64,000 nt of DNA from Chiridota heheva. Taxonomy: Eukaryota; Echinodermata; Holothuroidea; Apodida; Chiridotidae. This document shows positions 61,554 through 64,000 of this stretch, piece by piece. The stretch lies in NCBI GenBank assembly GCA_020152595.1, contig JAIGNY010001633.1, forward strand, positions 453,501 to 517,500, written 5' to 3'. Positions within the stretch are counted from its first letter, which is position 1. The number at the start of each line of letters is the position of its first letter. The position numbers and the translations under genes are program-made. The notes beneath the pieces are model-generated. The model was not told where the DNA came from and did not search any database. It was given only the letters and a program-made list of their open reading frames with translations.

Positions 61554-62237
61554 CAGAGGCGTCAATCCTTAGTCATAGGTGGGGGGACACAATATTTTTG
61601 AGGATTAAGCAAGATCTTCGCTGAAGTGCATGACCAAATTCCTTTATTTGTCCGCTAAAGGATTCGCTTGGTCGCCGGATAATTAGCCGGATTTTTGGAA
61701 ATATACCAATATCAAGGACGTAACCAAAAATTTGTTTTAAATTTATTTAAATATATATAGGCCTATATATATTTGGAGGGGGGATCTGTCAGCTGTATAC
61801 GCTTTTCGCATTCGGCGTGGGGTCTAGGAGACCGTGCCGTAGTGGGATCGAGGGGTGAAGCCCCTGGAAGCTATGCGTTTTGGGTGCCTATAAACGCCTA
61901 ATATTGTATTCAATCGCGTGATACATCAGCTTAGTAAAAATGTAAAATCATATTGAAAATGATAAATTTTACTGTCAACGACTACTCATTTGAATAGGTT
62001 GATCATTTTTTTAATTTAGTTTTTTTGGGGAGGGGGCGAAGCCCTGTAAGCTATGCGTTTTGGTGGACTAGACGGTGCCTAAAAACGAGTAATATTGTAT
62101 TCGATCGCCCAATATATCATCTAAGTAAAAATGTAAAATCATATTGAAAAATCACTGTTAACGACTACTCATTTGAAAAGGTTGGTCCTTTTGGGGGGCC
62201 AGGGGCGACCGCCCCATCGTCCCTGAATACACGCCTG
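61554..62237. mobile_element. hAT-like non-autonomous transposon (third family)
   Basis: Ends CAGAGGCGTCAATCC at the left and, inverted, CAGGCGTGTATTCAGG at the right. The flanking 8 bp are TAAACAAT and TAAACAAG (7 of 8 match). The interior holds two diverged tandem copies of about 170 bp, both with AAGCTATGCGTTTTGG and AACGACTACTCATTTGAA. Confidence 0.75.
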
Positions 62238-62587
62238 TAAACAAGTTTTAACTTTTTCAAATAAATTGATATCAAACTTCAGTTGCCTTAGCAAACCTTT
62301 CAGATAGGAAGGGGAGGGGGGGTGGTGCGGTCGCCGAGGAAAATATTTGGACCTTTTAGCAGATTTTCATGACCATTTTAGTATAATTCTACCATTACTA
62401 TTTTACTTTTAAGGGGTGGGGATCGTGCGACCCTGTCGACCCCCGTTGGCTACACCCATGAAGTTCTGTCATCTTTCTGTCACGGCTATACACGTGCGTC
62501 AATCAGTTATCAACCAGAACATGCGTGTTGTAATCACTCAGACACTCATTCGTACTTGTACGATGGAGCGCATAGTCTGTACGCATG

Positions 62588-62978
62588 AAGGCCGTGACAC
62601 ACCGAACGCGACGCGGCGAGCGTTTTTTTAAACAAAATTGAATAAAACAAAGGAAAAGAAACATTTTGACCTCTTGTTTTTAGAGAAGGATCTTCATCGC
62701 ATGGCTATTCAGATGATAACTAAAAATTGATTAGAAGGGCGTTTCTACGCCCATTATAGCAAAATTCGCGTCGCGACAGAGAATCGCGCCCCACTAAAGC
62801 GAATTTCTCTACAGTTTGAACAAAAAAGCATTTATAGCAAATTTTCTAGCATCACCAGAAAGCCTCATTTATAAACTTTATTGTGTGTAAGCAAAAAGTG
62901 AAAGCATCCTGTAATATTTGTTTCCTGTATAATTATCTAAAATATCGCTCGCCGCGTCGCGTTTGGTGTTACGGCCTT
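62588..62978. mobile_element. short DNA transposon (MITE-like) with GC-rich inverted ends
   Basis: AAGGCCGTGACACACCGAAC, then GCGACGCGGCGAGCG, is repeated inverted at 62,940-62,978 with few mismatches, giving terminal inverted repeats of about 35 bp around a 391-bp element. I could not define a target-site duplication. The ends resemble PIF/Harbinger-type repeats, but that is a guess. Confidence 0.72.
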
Positions 62979-63069
62979 TAAGACATAGGCCCTAGTAAAG
63001 TTACGTTTCATAAGCAGCGCGTGCGGTAGAACACCAAAGTGACGTTAAGACATTGCAATATGCAATTAA

Positions 63070-63230
63070 GTGTGTGTGTGTGTGTGTGTGAAGGGGAGAG
63101 GGTTTGGGAATTTGATATTGTGATATTTTGTTATATTAAAAAAAATAAGGGAACATATTCCCTGTCCCCCCCTCCCCCCCCCCTCTTTCTTCCCCCCTCC
63201 CCCTCTCTCCCTCCCTCCCGGATTGTCGCC
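63070..63230. repeat. GT microsatellite and polypyrimidine tract
   Basis: (GT)n at 63,072-63,090, followed by a C-rich tract at 63,160-63,220. The frames open across it are low complexity. Confidence 0.9.
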
Positions 63231-63509
63231 CATGTAAACAATCAAAGTACTCATCAAGAATATACGCTGCTATGAAAGCACTGCATTATTAACATTAAGT
63301 CCAGCTGGATCAGTAAATTTAATAATATTCTCAATAATTGGTCTCAGGAATATTTGGCCCAAGGGAACCATGGTGATGGTCCAAACTGGTTTATAAATGC
63401 AGTTAATCAAAGACTTACTGCATGATATTGATCAACAAATCTGGTTAAATGTTGTTTCGTACAACAGTTTCTATAATACTTACAGAATTTTGAAACATGA
63501 CCGCAACTT

Positions 63510-64000
63510 TGAATACTATAATAATAATAAAGTACTTATACTGCGCCATTATTAAAAAGATATTCTATCGCGCTTTCCAATCAAGATGTAAAATAATAAA
63601 ACACACTCAGAAACTGCCAAAAGAACCAAAGAAGAATAAAGATAAAAATTAATTAAAGGTCAGCTTGAAAAGGTGAGTTTTAAGGTTACGTTTGAATGAG
63701 GTAAATGATGAATTAGACTTTACTGAATCAGGCAGGTCATTCCATAGTTTGGGACCGATGGAACAAAATGCACGAGAACCGAACAAAGTATGAGTACGGG
63801 GTAGAGAAAGAGGAGAATTACATGAGCTGCATGAATTATATGTGGATTTAAGGAACTGAATTAGCTGTTTGAGGTAGGCTGGAGCATGGTTATGAATACA
63901 TTTAAAAACAAGACACAGAACTTTAGATTGGATACGTTTAACAATAGGAAGCCAATGCAGTTCCTTTAGACAGCTTGAAGCACTATCGAATTTGCGTTTT
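63510..64000 (-). mobile_element. CR1/L2-like LINE 3' part, continues past the right edge
   Basis: The minus strand reads LHWLPIVKRIQSKVLCLVFK, then SRAFCSIGPKLWNDLP and FKRNLKTHLFKLTFN, ending near 63,655. The 3' UTR ends in GCGCAGTATAAGTAC and an ATT microsatellite at about 63,515, the same arrangement as the LINE tail at 7,000. The reading frame is intact in what can be seen. Confidence 0.87.

Noticed and set aside
63039-63275. 78-codon frame over the GT/C-rich tract
   Set aside because: Translation is runs of V-C, P and S from simple sequence; mirrored by a similar frame on the other strand.

Overview
This is a eukaryotic window: spliced, AT-rich, and packed with tandem repeats and decayed retrotransposons. 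The transposon mix suggests a marine invertebrate deuterostome, most likely an echinoderm. It includes CR1/L2-like LINEs (one with a 2A-like peptide), a Tx1-like L1, an RNase H-bearing LINE, a tRNA-derived SINE, and hAT and piggyBac-like elements. The species is an inference, not something seen directly.

I can support one cellular gene. It lies on the minus strand from 45,364 down to 3,700 and continues past the left edge. Seven short coding exons have good splice sites and matching phases, and join into about 253 residues of WD40 sequence. These align residue for residue with the N-terminal half of WDR27 as I recall the human protein. Coding exons total 760 bp out of about 41.6 kb. The introns carry almost all the minisatellite DNA.

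Layout by minisatellite (coordinates approximate): 1-3,270 (32-bp unit), 3,357-3,545 (21 bp), 21.4-22.25 kb (a second, unrelated 32-bp unit), 22.28-23.45 kb (50 bp), 24.78-27.22 kb (44 bp, split by a LINE fragment), 28.58-29.95 kb (18 bp), 32.2-43.66 kb (57 bp, about 200 copies). Upstream of the gene are 47-bp (48.0 kb), 22-bp (51.9 kb), 24-bp (53.6 kb) and 42-bp (55.6 kb) arrays. The long open frames over these arrays follow from unit length and stop-free consensus, so I do not call them genes.

Mobile elements: a SINE with 12-bp target duplications at 4.1-4.4 kb; minus-strand LINEs at 7.0-10.4 kb and 10.8-13.15 kb; a piggyBac-like element at 14.62-15.69 kb whose excision restores a copy of a local repeat; a plus-strand Tx1-like LINE at 16.67-20.97 kb; LINE fragments at 14.1, 24.2, 25.9, 49.2, 50.3, 51.7, 53.0, 55.0, 55.6 and 63.5 kb; three hAT-like elements with 8-bp target duplications at 56.69, 57.99 and 61.55 kb; and a terminal-inverted-repeat element at 62.59 kb.

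The most unusual observation is that two separate LINE fragments (51.7 and 55.6 kb) each contain a minisatellite grown from codons of the same conserved reverse-transcriptase neighbourhood (F-x-YLG... and GVTIDSKLSW...). I see no second cellular gene, no intact RNA gene and no CRISPR.
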